A stretch of DNA of 64,000 nt, taken from assembly GCF_021398735.1 (NCBI RefSeq), contig NZ_CP090349.1, positions 4,731,001 to 4,795,000 on the forward strand, written 5' to 3'. Below the pieces are notes generated by a model. It was not told where the DNA came from. It saw nothing but the letters and a program-made list of their open reading frames with translations, and searched no databases. This stretch comes from Methylobacterium oryzae. Lineage in GTDB: Bacteria > Pseudomonadota > Alphaproteobacteria > Rhizobiales > Beijerinckiaceae. Shown piece by piece: positions 55,880-64,000 of the stretch. The translations under genes were made by a program, and so were the position numbers. Numbering within the stretch: the first letter of the stretch is position 1; each line of letters opens with the position of its first letter.

Positions 55880-56293
55880 CTGCCCGAAACCAGTCACACG
55901 GAGACGATCCGCACCCCCGTCCAAGCCCCGGTCGAAGCCGGTCAGGCGCGCTCGGACGACCTGAAGGCGCTCGCCCTCGAATGCCTCGACGACATGAAGG
56001 CCGAGGAGACGATCGCGATCGATCTGGCCGGCAAGACCTCGCTCGCCGACACGATGATCATCACGTCGGGTCGCTCGCAGCGTCACGTCGGCTCGATCGC
56101 CGACAAGATCATCCAGGAAATGAAGAATCGTGGCTACGGGAACGCCCGGGTCGAGGGCATGCCGGCCTGCGACTGGGTGCTGATCGACGCCGGCGACGTG
56201 CTGGTGCACATCTTCCGCCCCGAGGTCCGCGGCTTCTACAATCTCGAGAAGATGTGGGGCGCCGACCGCCCCGTCGGGATCGCGGCCGGCTAG
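55880..56293 (+). CDS. rsfS: Ribosome silencing factor RsfS, apparent CTG start
   Basis: RsfS binds L14 on the 50S subunit and blocks subunit joining in starvation. The conserved domain begins before the first ATG (55994), as SDDLKALALECLDDMKAEET precedes IAIDLAGKTSLADTMIITSG, RSQRHVGSIADKI and DWVLIDAGDVLVHIFRPEVR. Between the nadD stop (55829-55831) and 55994 no in-frame ATG, GTG or TTG exists. CTG 55880, with GAGGA at 55866-55870, is the best start and gives 137 residues. Starting at 55994 would remove the first helix and give 99. Confidence 0.88.
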   Translation: MPETSHTETIRTPVQAPVEAGQARSDDLKALALECLDDMKAEETIAIDLAGKTSLADTMIITSGRSQRHVGSIADKIIQEMKNRGYGNARVEGMPACDWVLIDAGDVLVHIFRPEVRGFYNLEKMWGADRPVGIAAG

Positions 56294-56308
56294 GCCGGAT
56301 CCGAATCC

Positions 56309-56803
56309 GTGCGCCTGGTCCTGGCCGCGGTCGGACGGCTGAAGGCCGGGCCGGAGCGCGAACTCGCGTCACGATATCGCGACCGCGCCGCGCAACTCGG
56401 ACGCGGCCTCGGCTTCCCGTCCTGCGACAGCGTCGAGATCCCGGAATCCCGCGCCCGCCGCGCCCCGGACCGGTGCGTCGAGGAGGCGGCGGCGCTCGCG
56501 ACCCATCTGCCCGCGGGCGGTGTCCTCGTCGCCTACGACGAGCGCGGTCGGGCCGATCTCGCCAGCGAGGCCATGGCCGAGCGCGTCGCCGCTTGGCGCG
56601 ACGCGGCCCGGCCGGCCCTGGTCGTGGTGATCGGCGGCCCGGACGGGCTGGACGCCTCAATTCGGACGCGCGCGGAGCTGATCCTGTCGTTCGGGGCCGC
56701 CACCCTGCCCCACGGACTCGTTCGCGTGCTCGCCCTCGAACAACTCTATCGCAGCCTCACCATCCTGGCCGGTCACCCGTACCATCGCGGTGAGGCGGGC
56801 TGA
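56309..56803 (+). CDS. rlmH: 23S rRNA pseudouridine-1915 N3-methyltransferase RlmH
   Basis: RlmH is a SPOUT-fold methyltransferase acting on pseudouridine 1915 in 23S rRNA of the assembled 70S ribosome. The 164-residue protein shows LVVVIGGPDGLDASIRTRAE in part and the knot motif SFGAATLPHGLVRVLALEQL and YRSLTILAGHPYHRG. Start is GTG 56309. It lies between rsfS and the envC-like gene, the normal order. Confidence 0.95.
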   Translation: MRLVLAAVGRLKAGPERELASRYRDRAAQLGRGLGFPSCDSVEIPESRARRAPDRCVEEAAALATHLPAGGVLVAYDERGRADLASEAMAERVAAWRDAARPALVVVIGGPDGLDASIRTRAELILSFGAATLPHGLVRVLALEQLYRSLTILAGHPYHRGEAG

Positions 56804-56809
56804 GCGGCC

Positions 56810-58171
56810 GTGAGGATGTCCGAGCCCGAGTCGAAGCCTGGGTCGCGGCGCGCGCGCGCGGCACTCGCCCTGCTGGCCGCGCTGTCGATCACTGTCGCCG
56901 CGCGCGCCGAGACCCCGAAGCCCACGGATCCCGAGGCGATCCAGCGGGCCAACGAGGAGCGGGAGCGCCGGGCCGAGAACCTGAAGCGCGTGCAGGACGC
57001 CCTCGCCGCCAGCGCCGGACAGCGCGCGCAGTTCGAATCCGAGATCGCGGCGATCGGGTCCGACCGCGCGAAGCTCGACACCGCCCTCCTCGACGCGAAT
57101 CGACAGGCGCAGGCGACGGAAGACCGCCTCAGCCGCCTGGAGGAGCGCCTGAAGGCGATGAGCGAGAGCGAGGCCGCGATCCGGCACTCGCTGCAGGGTC
57201 GGCGCGGCATCGTCGCCGAGATCCTGGCGGCGCTCCAGCGGATGGGCCGCCGCCCGCCGCCGGCGGTGCTGGTGAGCCCCGAGGACGTGCTGGCCGCGAT
57301 CCGGACCTCGATGCTGCTCGGTGCCGTGGTGCCGGAACTGCGCGGCGAGGTGGACACGCTCGCGGCCGATCTCGCGGAAATGATCAGGCTGCGCGGTTTG
57401 ATCGCGCAGGACAAGGAAGGCCTCTCGAACGACCTCGCCGGCTGGGCGCGCGAGCAGCAGCGCCTGCAGGCCCTGGTCGCCGCCCGGCGCGCGCGGCAGG
57501 CGGAGGTGGAGAGCGGCCTCACGGCCGAGCGGCGCCGCGCCACCGAGCTCGGCGCGCAGGCCAAGAACCTGAAGGACCTGCTCGACCGCACAGAGGCGGA
57601 GGTCGCCGCGGCGAAGCGCTCCGCCGAGGAGGCCAAGGCTGCCGCGGAGCGCGAGGTGCGCATCACGCAGGAGCGGTTCGCCGCGGCCGGCTTCCGCGAT
57701 CCGGCGCGGCTCGCGCCCAAAGTGCATTTCGCCGAGGCGCGGGGCGAAGTGCCGCGGCCGGTGAGCGGACGCGTCGCACGCGGCTTCAATCAGCCCGACG
57801 GCAACGGCGGGACGACCCGCGGCGTGTCGTTCACGACCCGCCCGAAGGCGTCGGTCTCGTCCCCGGCCGACGGGTGGGTGCAGTTCGCCGGGCCGTTTCG
57901 GTCCTATGGCCAACTCTTGATCATCAACGCGGGCGACGGCTACTATCTTCTGCTCGCGGGAATGGACCAGATCAGCGTCGAGGTCGGTCAGTTCGTGCTC
58001 GCGGGCGAACCGGTCGGCAGCATGGGCGACAGGGGTGGGGGTCCCGGCGGGTCCGAGGGTGATCCCACGCTCTACGTCGAGTTCAAGAAGGACGGCGGCT
58101 CCATCGATCCGGAGCCGTGGTGGGCGAAGAGCCAGAATAATACGGTACTTGGCGAGAAGGTTCGCGGCTGA
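56810..58171 (+). CDS. EnvC-like murein hydrolase activator, degenerate LytM domain
   Basis: The 453-residue protein has a signal peptide (LALLAALSITVAARA, cleavage near residue 33), a long coiled coil (about 45-300) and a C-terminal LytM/M23 domain (about 310-440). The metal-binding residues of active M23 enzymes are missing: TTRGVSFTTRP replaces HxxxD, and PTLYVEFKKDG replaces HxH. So it should act like E. coli EnvC, activating amidases at the septum rather than cutting peptidoglycan. GTG 56810 or ATG 56816 may be the start. The stop overlaps the ctpA start (TGATG). Confidence 0.88.
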   Translation: MRMSEPESKPGSRRARAALALLAALSITVAARAETPKPTDPEAIQRANEERERRAENLKRVQDALAASAGQRAQFESEIAAIGSDRAKLDTALLDANRQAQATEDRLSRLEERLKAMSESEAAIRHSLQGRRGIVAEILAALQRMGRRPPPAVLVSPEDVLAAIRTSMLLGAVVPELRGEVDTLAADLAEMIRLRGLIAQDKEGLSNDLAGWAREQQRLQALVAARRARQAEVESGLTAERRRATELGAQAKNLKDLLDRTEAEVAAAKRSAEEAKAAAEREVRITQERFAAAGFRDPARLAPKVHFAEARGEVPRPVSGRVARGFNQPDGNGGTTRGVSFTTRPKASVSSPADGWVQFAGPFRSYGQLLIINAGDGYYLLLAGMDQISVEVGQFVLAGEPVGSMGDRGGGPGGSEGDPTLYVEFKKDGGSIDPEPWWAKSQNNTVLGEKVRG

Positions 58172-59508
58172 TGCGCAAGACTTCCCTGATCATGCTCGGC
58201 GCCTTCCTCGGTGCCGGAACGTCCATGGTGGCGACCCAGACCGACTTCTTGTCGGGTCCGCGGGCCGTGGCCGCCTCGGCCGAGACCTACCGCCAGCTCA
58301 GCCTGTTCGGCGACGTCTTCGAGAAGGTCCGCACCGACTACGTCGAGAAGCCGGACGAGTCGAAGATGATCGAGGCGGCCGTCAACGGCATGCTGACGTC
58401 GCTCGACCCGCACTCGAGCTACATGGACGCCAAGGCGTTCCGCGACATGCAGACCACCACCCGCGGCGAGTTCGGCGGCCTCGGCATCGAGGTCACGATG
58501 GAGGACGGCTTGATCAAGGTCGTCACGCCGATCGACGACACCCCGGCGGCGAAGGCGGGCCTGCTCGCGAACGACATCATCACGCAGATCGATGACGACC
58601 AGGTCCAGGGCCTCACCCTGAACCAGGCGGTCGACAAGATGCGCGGCCCGGTCAACTCGAGCGTCAAGCTCAAGATCAGCCGCAAGGAGTCGAAGGACCC
58701 GATCGACGTCACGCTCACCCGCGACGTGATCAAGATCAAGCCGGTGCGCTCGAAGATCGAGGGTGGCGACGTCGCCTACATCCGCCTGACCCAGTTCAAC
58801 GAGCAGACCTTCGACGGGATGCGGGCCGCCATCGACAAGCTCACGGGCGAGATCGGTGCCGACAAGATCAAGGGCTACATCGTCGACCTGCGCAACAACC
58901 CGGGCGGGCTGCTCGATCAGGCCGTGATGGTCTCCGACGCCTTCCTCGATCGCGGCGAGATCGTCTCCACCCGCGGCCGCAACCCGGACGAGACGCAGCG
59001 GTTCTCGGCCAAGGCCGGCGATCTGACCAAGGGCAAGCCCATCGTGGTGCTGGTCAACGGCGGTTCCGCCTCGGCCTCCGAGATCGTGGCCGGCGCCCTT
59101 CAGGATCACAAGCGCGCGACCATCATGGGCACGCGCTCCTTCGGCAAGGGCTCGGTCCAGTCGATCATCCCCCTCGGCGGCTCGGGCGCCCTCCGGCTCA
59201 CCACGGCGCGCTACTACACGCCGTCGGGCCGCTCGATCCAGGCCAAGGGCATCGAGCCGGACGTCGAGGTCACGCAGGACGTGCCGGACGAGCTCAAGGG
59301 CAAGGACGAGACCAAGGGTGAGGCCGGGCTGAAGGGCCACCTGAAGCAGAAGGACACCGACGAGCGCGGCGGATCCTCCGCCTACGTCCCGCCGGATCCG
59401 GCCAAGGACAAGCAGCTGATCTCGGCCGTCGACTTCCTCCACGGCATCCAGAAGGGCGCCGCCAACGGCACGCCCGCGCAGCAGCAGAAGCCGAGCCTGC
59501 CGAACTGA
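58171..59508 (+). CDS. ctpA: Carboxy-terminal processing protease CtpA
   Basis: CtpA is a periplasmic S41 serine protease. The 445-residue protein has a short N-terminal signal/anchor, a PDZ domain (about 95-180; GEFGGLGIEVTMEDGLIKVV seen in part) and a catalytic domain with GYIVDLRNNPGGLLDQ, the catalytic Ser in VNGGSASASEIVAGAL (about 295-310) and Lys326 in RSFGKGSVQ. The Ala/Lys-rich C-terminus is variable. It is translationally coupled to the envC-like gene, the standard alphaproteobacterial order. Confidence 0.95.
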   Translation: MRKTSLIMLGAFLGAGTSMVATQTDFLSGPRAVAASAETYRQLSLFGDVFEKVRTDYVEKPDESKMIEAAVNGMLTSLDPHSSYMDAKAFRDMQTTTRGEFGGLGIEVTMEDGLIKVVTPIDDTPAAKAGLLANDIITQIDDDQVQGLTLNQAVDKMRGPVNSSVKLKISRKESKDPIDVTLTRDVIKIKPVRSKIEGGDVAYIRLTQFNEQTFDGMRAAIDKLTGEIGADKIKGYIVDLRNNPGGLLDQAVMVSDAFLDRGEIVSTRGRNPDETQRFSAKAGDLTKGKPIVVLVNGGSASASEIVAGALQDHKRATIMGTRSFGKGSVQSIIPLGGSGALRLTTARYYTPSGRSIQAKGIEPDVEVTQDVPDELKGKDETKGEAGLKGHLKQKDTDERGGSSAYVPPDPAKDKQLISAVDFLHGIQKGAANGTPAQQQKPSLPN

Positions 59509-59539
59509 TCGCGCGGTAACCCCGCGCCGCTCTGACCCG

Positions 59540-59570
59540 ATCCCGTCCGGCCTCCCGCCGGGCGGGATTT
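59540..59570 (+). terminator. Terminator after ctpA
   Basis: ATCCCGTCCGGC (59540-59551) pairs with GCCGGGCGGGAT (59557-59568), one T-G wobble, around a five-base loop and is followed by TT. It lies 31 bases beyond the ctpA stop and probably ends the nadD-to-ctpA transcript. Confidence 0.6.
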
Positions 59571-59683
59571 CCCGTTCTGGGACCGGGCGTTAGCGGAACG
59601 TTAACCATACCCGGCCGCAATGGATGCGAGGGTTGGGACCGCGCCGACCGGCGCAAGAACCGCGATCCCGTATCGAGAGCCGC

Positions 59684-60919
59684 TTGACCGAGTCCACCGA
59701 CGATATCCTCACGCGCCCCCTCGGGGTGCCGGAGGCGGCGCCGGAGCAGCCCGCAGGCCGGATCGGACGGCTGATCGCGGCTGCCCGCAGGCCCCAGGTC
59801 GCGGCCGCGGCGCTCGCGGCCGGCTTCGCGGTGGCGGCCGGCCTGGTGCTCGCGCTGGGCGACCCCCAGGGCGGTGAACCCCGGGTCCAGGTGGCGATCG
59901 CGACGCGCGAACCCGCGCCCCATCCGGCCGCACAGGCCCCCGTCGCCCAGCAGCCCCAGGTCATCACGACGGCGCCGGGAACGGCGCCCCTCCAGCGCAG
60001 CGCCGAGGAGGTCGAGACCGCGTCCGGCGTGACGGTCGTGCGCCCGGCCGGCAGCGGGCCGAGCGAGGCGGTGGTGATCCGCGTGCCGCCGCCGAGCGCC
60101 CCCCGTCTCGCCCAGGCCCCCGACCCGCGGATCAGCGAGGCGGGCCGCCACGGTCTCATGCCGAAGCTCGGCGAGGGCCGCATCCGCGCCCTCGACGTCT
60201 ACGCCCGGACCGAGGAGGCCGGCAGCGGGCCGCGCATCGCGATCGTGGTGACCGGTCTCGGCGTCGGTCAGGCCGCGACCGCGGGCGCCACCGCGCGCCT
60301 GCCCGCCGCCGTGAGCCTCGCCTTCCTGCCCTACGGGGGCGAGGCCGAGCGCGCCGCGGCGCGCGCGCGGGACGCCGGCCACGAGATCTTCCTGCAACTC
60401 CCGATGGAACCCTTCGACTATCCCGACAGCGATCCGGGTCCGCAGACGCTGCTGTCCGCGCTGCGGGGACCGGAGAACGCGGACCGCCTCGCCTGGGCGA
60501 TGAGCCGCTTCCCGGGCTACGTCGGCGCGGTGAACTTCATGGGCTCCAAGCTGATGGCCGACGCGGCTTTCGAGCCGGTCCTGCGCGAAATCGGTGCCCG
60601 CGGTCTCGGGTTCCTCGATGACGGCACGGCTCCGAAACCCGCGGCGGCGCCCGCCAACAAGGGCAAGACGCCGGTGGCCCGTGCCGAGATCGTCCTCGAC
60701 GCCACGCCGCGCGCCGACGCGATCGACGCCGCGCTCGCCCAGGCCGAAGCCCGGGCCCGCGCCAACGGCTTCGCCCTGGTCTCGGCGACCGGGACGCCGC
60801 TGAGCATCGATCGGATCGCCCGCTGGGCGAAGGAGATCGACTCGCGCGGGCTGCGCCTCGTGCCGGCGAGCGTGGCGCTGCGGGGCGCCCGCGACAAGCG
60901 GGTCTCGACTGCCGATTGA
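59684..60919 (+). CDS. Divergent polysaccharide deacetylase family protein (YibQ type)
   Basis: The 411-residue protein has a membrane anchor (about 38-58, AAALAAGFAVAAGLVLAL), a Pro/Ala-rich linker (60-150) and a divergent polysaccharide-deacetylase fold: RIAIVVTGLGVGQAATAGAT, LPAAVSLAFLPYG, HEIFLQLPMEPFDYPD, GYVGAVNFMGSKLMAD and GLGFLDDGT. TTG 59684 is the preferred start; an ATG at 59624 has no ribosome site. Its position between ctpA and rppH is conserved in the class. Its activity is unknown; a cell-wall role is likely. Confidence 0.88.
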   Translation: MTESTDDILTRPLGVPEAAPEQPAGRIGRLIAAARRPQVAAAALAAGFAVAAGLVLALGDPQGGEPRVQVAIATREPAPHPAAQAPVAQQPQVITTAPGTAPLQRSAEEVETASGVTVVRPAGSGPSEAVVIRVPPPSAPRLAQAPDPRISEAGRHGLMPKLGEGRIRALDVYARTEEAGSGPRIAIVVTGLGVGQAATAGATARLPAAVSLAFLPYGGEAERAAARARDAGHEIFLQLPMEPFDYPDSDPGPQTLLSALRGPENADRLAWAMSRFPGYVGAVNFMGSKLMADAAFEPVLREIGARGLGFLDDGTAPKPAAAPANKGKTPVARAEIVLDATPRADAIDAALAQAEARARANGFALVSATGTPLSIDRIARWAKEIDSRGLRLVPASVALRGARDKRVSTAD

Positions 60920-61025
60920 GCGTGTCCGTGTCCAAAGTCAGCGCAAGTAGATCCGGCGCCTTCCGGGCCGGTGAAGACTTGGTCGACGTTGCCGCCTCGC
61001 CTCCCCCTGACCTATGGTCGCCGCG

Positions 61026-61568
61026 ATGGTAACGGATTCCGACCCGGGCATCGCCCTGCCCTACCGCCCCTGCGTGGGCATCGCCCTGATCGCGCCGTCC
61101 GGCGGCGTCTTCGTCGGGCGCCGCAGAAAGGATGCCGGTCCCGAGCACGTCGACGGTCCGCACATGTGGCAGATGCCGCAGGGCGGCATCGATCCCGGCG
61201 AGGACGCGGAGGCCGCCGCCCGCCGCGAGCTCTACGAGGAAACCAACGTTCCGCCTGAGGCCGTGAAGCTCCTGGCCGAGATTCCGGACTGGCTCCCCTA
61301 CGATCTGCCGCCGGCGGTGATGAAGCAGGCTTGGAAGGGCCGCTACCGCGGACAGACGCAGAAATGGTTCGCCTACGGCTTCGTCGGCAGCGAGGATCTG
61401 ATCGACGTGCTCCGGCCCGGCGGCGGCGCCCACAAGGCGGAGTTCGACGCCTGGCGGTGGGCGCGATTTTCCGAGCTTCCGGACCTGATCGTTCCCTTCA
61501 AGCGGCCGGTCTACGAGCGCGTCGTCGCCGCCTTCGCCGGCCTCGATCGATGGGCGGCGCGGTCATGA
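61026..61568 (+). CDS. rppH: RNA pyrophosphohydrolase RppH
   Basis: RppH removes pyrophosphate from 5'-triphosphorylated RNA, starting mRNA decay. The 180-residue protein has the Nudix box as [20 protein letters not shown] then TNV, with catalytic glutamates intact. [10 protein letters not shown] and the [14 protein letters not shown] strand are typical of the RppH subgroup. ATG 61026 is preferred over 61014. Confidence 0.94.
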   Translation: MVTDSDPGIALPYRPCVGIALIAPSGGVFVGRRRKDAGPEHVDGPHMWQMPQGGIDPGEDAEAAARRELYEETNVPPEAVKLLAEIPDWLPYDLPPAVMKQAWKGRYRGQTQKWFAYGFVGSEDLIDVLRPGGGAHKAEFDAWRWARFSELPDLIVPFKRPVYERVVAAFAGLDRWAARS

Positions 61569-61592
61569 CCGCGCGGACGGGGCGCTGAGGCC

Positions 61593-62222
61593 GTGCGCTG
61601 GCTCGCGGTCCCGGTCGCCCTCGCCCTGGCGTGGCTCGCCTTCACGATGAGCCCGCTCTGGTCGCTCTACGACCTGGCGCAGGCGGTGCGCCGGCACGAT
61701 GCCGCCTATGTCGAGAGCCACGTGAACTTCCGGACGCTGCGCCTGTCGCTCGTCCGGCAGATAACCGCCGCGATGCGCGCGGCGTCCGAGACCGATCCCG
61801 ACCTCGAGCCCCGCGACCGCCAGCGTCTCAACGACGCCGCCTACGGCCTCGGCCTGGCGCTCGCCGAGACGATGGTGACGCCGGAGACGGTGATGGACCT
61901 GCTGGCCAATGGCTGGCCCGACAAGCTCGACCTCGAGCGCCCGGCCGGCACACGGCCGGAGGGCCTGGTCATCCGCGGCCTCGGGCGGCTAATGCCGTAC
62001 TACGCGGCCCTGGAGATGCGCGGCTTCCGCGCGGTCGTGATCCCGATCCCGCCGGAAGGGTCGCGCGCCGAGCGCACGCGGATCCGGCTGCGGCTGCGCG
62101 GCCTGAGCTGGCGCCTGGTGGATATCGAGATGGCGGAGATGCTGCGCGCGCAGATCGCCGCCAAGCTCAGCCGCGCCCTGGCACGCGCCAAGATCGGGGC
62201 CAGTGCCGGCGAGGAGCGCTGA
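61593..62222 (+). CDS. DUF2939 family protein
   Basis: The 209-residue protein has an N-terminal hydrophobic segment (AVPVALALAWLAFTMSPLW) followed by SLYDLAQAVRRHDAAYVESH and VNFRTLRLSLVRQIT, the DUF2939 motif. The rest is predicted alpha/beta and probably periplasmic. Function is unknown. It starts at GTG, 24 bases after rppH. Confidence 0.82.
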   Translation: MRWLAVPVALALAWLAFTMSPLWSLYDLAQAVRRHDAAYVESHVNFRTLRLSLVRQITAAMRAASETDPDLEPRDRQRLNDAAYGLGLALAETMVTPETVMDLLANGWPDKLDLERPAGTRPEGLVIRGLGRLMPYYAALEMRGFRAVVIPIPPEGSRAERTRIRLRLRGLSWRLVDIEMAEMLRAQIAAKLSRALARAKIGASAGEER

Positions 62223-62251
62223 GAGGGCGCGGCAGCCTGGACGGCGAGGCG

Positions 62252-62638
62252 CTATTTCGCCTTCGGCTCGCCCGGCGCGTTCTTGGGCTCGCGCGCCGCG
62301 GCCTTGGGCTCGCGCGCCTCGATCAGGTCCTCGGCCTTCTCCTCGTCGGTGTCGCCGCTCTGCTCGATAGTCTTGCCCGGATTAGCGAGCAGGGAGCGCA
62401 CGATCCCCAGCAGAACCTCGCACTCGCCGGGGAACTTGTAGCTCTCGAGGACGATCGCGGCGTCGCGCAGAGTCCGCAGATCGCGCACCAGCTGGGCGTT
62501 GGCGTCCTCGCGCAGCTCGCTTTTCTTGGCGATAGCCTCCTCGATCTGCGCGCCCTTCACGTCGCAGGCGGCCCGGGCCGGCGATGCGACGACCGCGGCG
62601 GCGAGTGCGAGACCGAGTGCGGGAAGAGAGCGCCACAT
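62252..62638 (-). CDS. Small secreted protein with charged repeat tail
   Basis: The 128-residue protein has a signal peptide (ALGLALAAAVVASPARA, cleavage before ACD), a helical domain with two cysteines (ACDVKGAQIEEAIAKK and KFPGECEVLLGI) and a low-complexity tail of EPK repeats (AREPKAAAREPKNAPGEPKA). The LVRDLRTLRDAAIVLESYKF segment occurs in other alphaproteobacterial envelope proteins. No function is assigned. It is convergent with DUF2939 and lies just downstream of a response regulator on the same strand. Confidence 0.72.
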   Translation of the reverse strand: MWRSLPALGLALAAAVVASPARAACDVKGAQIEEAIAKKSELREDANAQLVRDLRTLRDAAIVLESYKFPGECEVLLGIVRSLLANPGKTIEQSGDTDEEKAEDLIEAREPKAAAREPKNAPGEPKAK

Positions 62639-62662
62639 GGCGGGTATCCTCGAAGATCCAGT

Positions 62663-63094
62663 TCAGAGGGTGTGCAGGGGCGCGGCGCGCAGGACATCCT
62701 GCGTCAGCGCCACGAGTTGGCTCGGACGGTAGGGCTTCGGCACGAAGACCGAGCCCGGAACGGCCTCGCAGCCCGCCAGGGAAGCCCGGCCCCCGGAGGT
62801 GTAGACGACCGGGAGGTCGGGCGAGAGCCGGCGGGCGCACCGGGCGAGCGACAGGCCGTCCGTGTTGCGGGCCAGATCGATATCGGTGAAGAGCAGGTCG
62901 ACGCTCTCCCGGGCCAGGATCGCCTCGGCTTCCCAGGCATCCGCGGCGGTGAGCACCCGGTACCCCTCTTCGAGGAGCGCCTCGGCGGCCAGCTCGCACA
63001 CGGTCGGCTCATCCTCGACGACCAGGATCGTGGCGGCGCCCCGGTCCGGGACGGGTAGGGTCGGGCAGACGAACGCGGCGGCGAACGGAACCAT
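62663..63094 (-). CDS. Single-domain response regulator
   Basis: The 143-residue protein is one receiver domain: TILVVEDEPTVCELAAEAL with the acidic pocket, phosphoacceptor Asp in LLFTDIDLARNTDG, Thr-Ser in PVVYTSGG and Lys in VFVPKPYRPSQL; all key residues are present. There is no output domain. This type often works with a hybrid kinase elsewhere. ATG 63094 has GGGAG upstream. The first 20 residues are not conserved. Confidence 0.9.
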   Translation of the reverse strand: MVPFAAAFVCPTLPVPDRGAATILVVEDEPTVCELAAEALLEEGYRVLTAADAWEAEAILARESVDLLFTDIDLARNTDGLSLARCARRLSPDLPVVYTSGGRASLAGCEAVPGSVFVPKPYRPSQLVALTQDVLRAAPLHTL

Positions 63095-63301
63095 GACGCA
63101 ACTCCCACTCACCCGGCGGGGGCACGGTGTTCCCGAGCCGGATCGCTGGGGCAACGACCCCTTCCGACGCGGCGTTCACCGTGTTTGCATCGAATTGCTC
63201 GGGTTTGGTGAGCGGCGCGTTAACCGCGGCCCGTCACCCCTGAACGAAGGCATCCGAATGGTTAACAGAGCGTTACCGATCTGCGACCGCGGGGCCGAAC
63301 C

Positions 63302-63976
63302 GTGAACCGCCCGGCTCAGTTGGGCGTCGGCCTGCTCCTCACCGGTATGGCCGGCTACGTCGACGCCCTCGGCTTCGTACGGCTCGGCGGCCTCTACACA
63401 TCCTTCATGAGCGGCAACACCACGCAGCTCGCCGTTCTCGGCGCCCAGGTCGAGCTGCACCACATGATCCTCCCGGCGATCCTGATCCTGGCGTTCCTGA
63501 CGGGATCGGTCCTCGGGAGCGGGCTGGCGATCCTGGTGCCGCCGCGCTGGGCGACGCCGGCGGTCCTCGCCTACGAGTCGCTCCTGATCCTCGCCGGTCT
63601 GGGGCTCGGACTCCAGTCGCCCGAGCTCGGCGTCGCGGCCTTCTTCGTCGCCTTGGCGATGGGATCCCAGAACGCGGTCCTGGCGCAGGTGAAAGGCTTC
63701 CGGGCCGGCACCACCTTCGTCACCGGCGCGCTGTTCAGCCTCGGCCAGAAGATCGCGCAGGCCCTGACCCGCACCGGAGATCCGCTAGGCTGGCTCGGCG
63801 ACGCCTCCGTCTGGATCTCGCTACTGTTCGGCGCCTACCTGGGCGCGCGGGCCTATCAGCAATTCGGTCTCTACGCGCTGATCGCCCCGGCGGCGATCTC
63901 GGGTGGCCTGGCGTTGATTACCGCCTTCCTGGTCTTGCGCACCGCGCCGCCGGCCGCAAATGTCCCCCCGACATGA
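63302..63976 (+). CDS. DUF1275 (YoaK) family membrane protein
   Basis: The 224-residue protein has about six membrane helices and DUF1275 motifs: GMAGYVDALGFVRLGGLYTS seen in part, FMSGNTTQLAV and AMGSQNAVLAQVKGF with TTFVTGALFSLGQ. The family is of unknown function, possibly a transporter. Start is GTG 63302. The remaining 24 bases of the window show nothing identifiable. Confidence 0.9.
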   Translation: MNRPAQLGVGLLLTGMAGYVDALGFVRLGGLYTSFMSGNTTQLAVLGAQVELHHMILPAILILAFLTGSVLGSGLAILVPPRWATPAVLAYESLLILAGLGLGLQSPELGVAAFFVALAMGSQNAVLAQVKGFRAGTTFVTGALFSLGQKIAQALTRTGDPLGWLGDASVWISLLFGAYLGARAYQQFGLYALIAPAAISGGLALITAFLVLRTAPPAANVPPT

Positions 63977-64000
63977 GCAGCCCCGTCAGCAACCCGTCCC

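Overview
The window is a high-GC chromosomal segment from an alphaproteobacterium. Gene content and order point to the Hyphomicrobiales, most likely Methylobacterium or a close relative. The signs are DUF4164, DUF4167, DUF2312/GapR and DUF1036 proteins, a serine-cycle-type glycerate 2-kinase, and the conserved rplU-rpmA-obgE-proB-proA-nadD-rsfS-rlmH-envC-ctpA block. The genus is inferred from protein content; no rRNA gene is present. I saw no tRNA, insertion sequence, integrase, prophage or CRISPR array. Base composition looks even apart from a few short AT-rich regulatory stretches, so this is mostly core chromosome.

Layout: 0-2.8 kb holds the 3' end of a malonate transporter gene with a GntR regulator, then a divergent quinone reductase/HxlR pair. 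2.8-10 kb has zapA/DUF4164 and the lower-glycolysis/gluconeogenesis genes gap, pgk and fba, followed by a ThiE-like protein and a Sel1-repeat protein. 10-13 kb is an aldehyde dehydrogenase/DUF779/AhpD-like/cupin cluster whose AhpD-like gene is interrupted by one in-frame amber codon. 13-15.5 kb is a three-gene DUF3649/PepSY/DUF3325 membrane operon of the type found with iron-siderophore uptake. 15.6-21.4 kb has a double cold-shock protein, an orphan receiver, Ppx/GppA, RlmE and a disordered DUF4167 protein. 21.8-28.7 kb carries prmC-prfA, ptsP (nitrogen PTS enzyme I), lysC and ubiG. 28.7-37.2 kb holds small stand-alone genes, pyk and gckA, and gapR.

37.5-49.8 kb has asd, secreted proteins, a cytosolic gamma-glutamyltransferase, a DUF817-DUF2809 fusion, alkB, gpmA, dapB, bfr/bfd, ruvA and a YceI protein. 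49.8-61.6 kb is the ribosome-biogenesis, proline-synthesis and cell-envelope block ending with ctpA, a YibQ-type deacetylase and rppH. 61.6-64 kb has DUF2939, a small secreted protein, a single-domain response regulator and a DUF1275 membrane protein.

Functional links: gap, pgk, fba, gpmA, pyk and gckA cover much of the triose/glycerate interconversion a serine-cycle methylotroph needs, though they lie in separate loci. lysC, asd and dapB are three steps of one lysine pathway, also dispersed. bfr and bfd each have an Irr-box-like AT-rich motif upstream. The most notable observations are the amber stop in the AhpD-like gene, the paired iron-control motifs with a cysteine-rich Bfd, an apparent CTG start for rsfS, and the DUF817-DUF2809 fusion.
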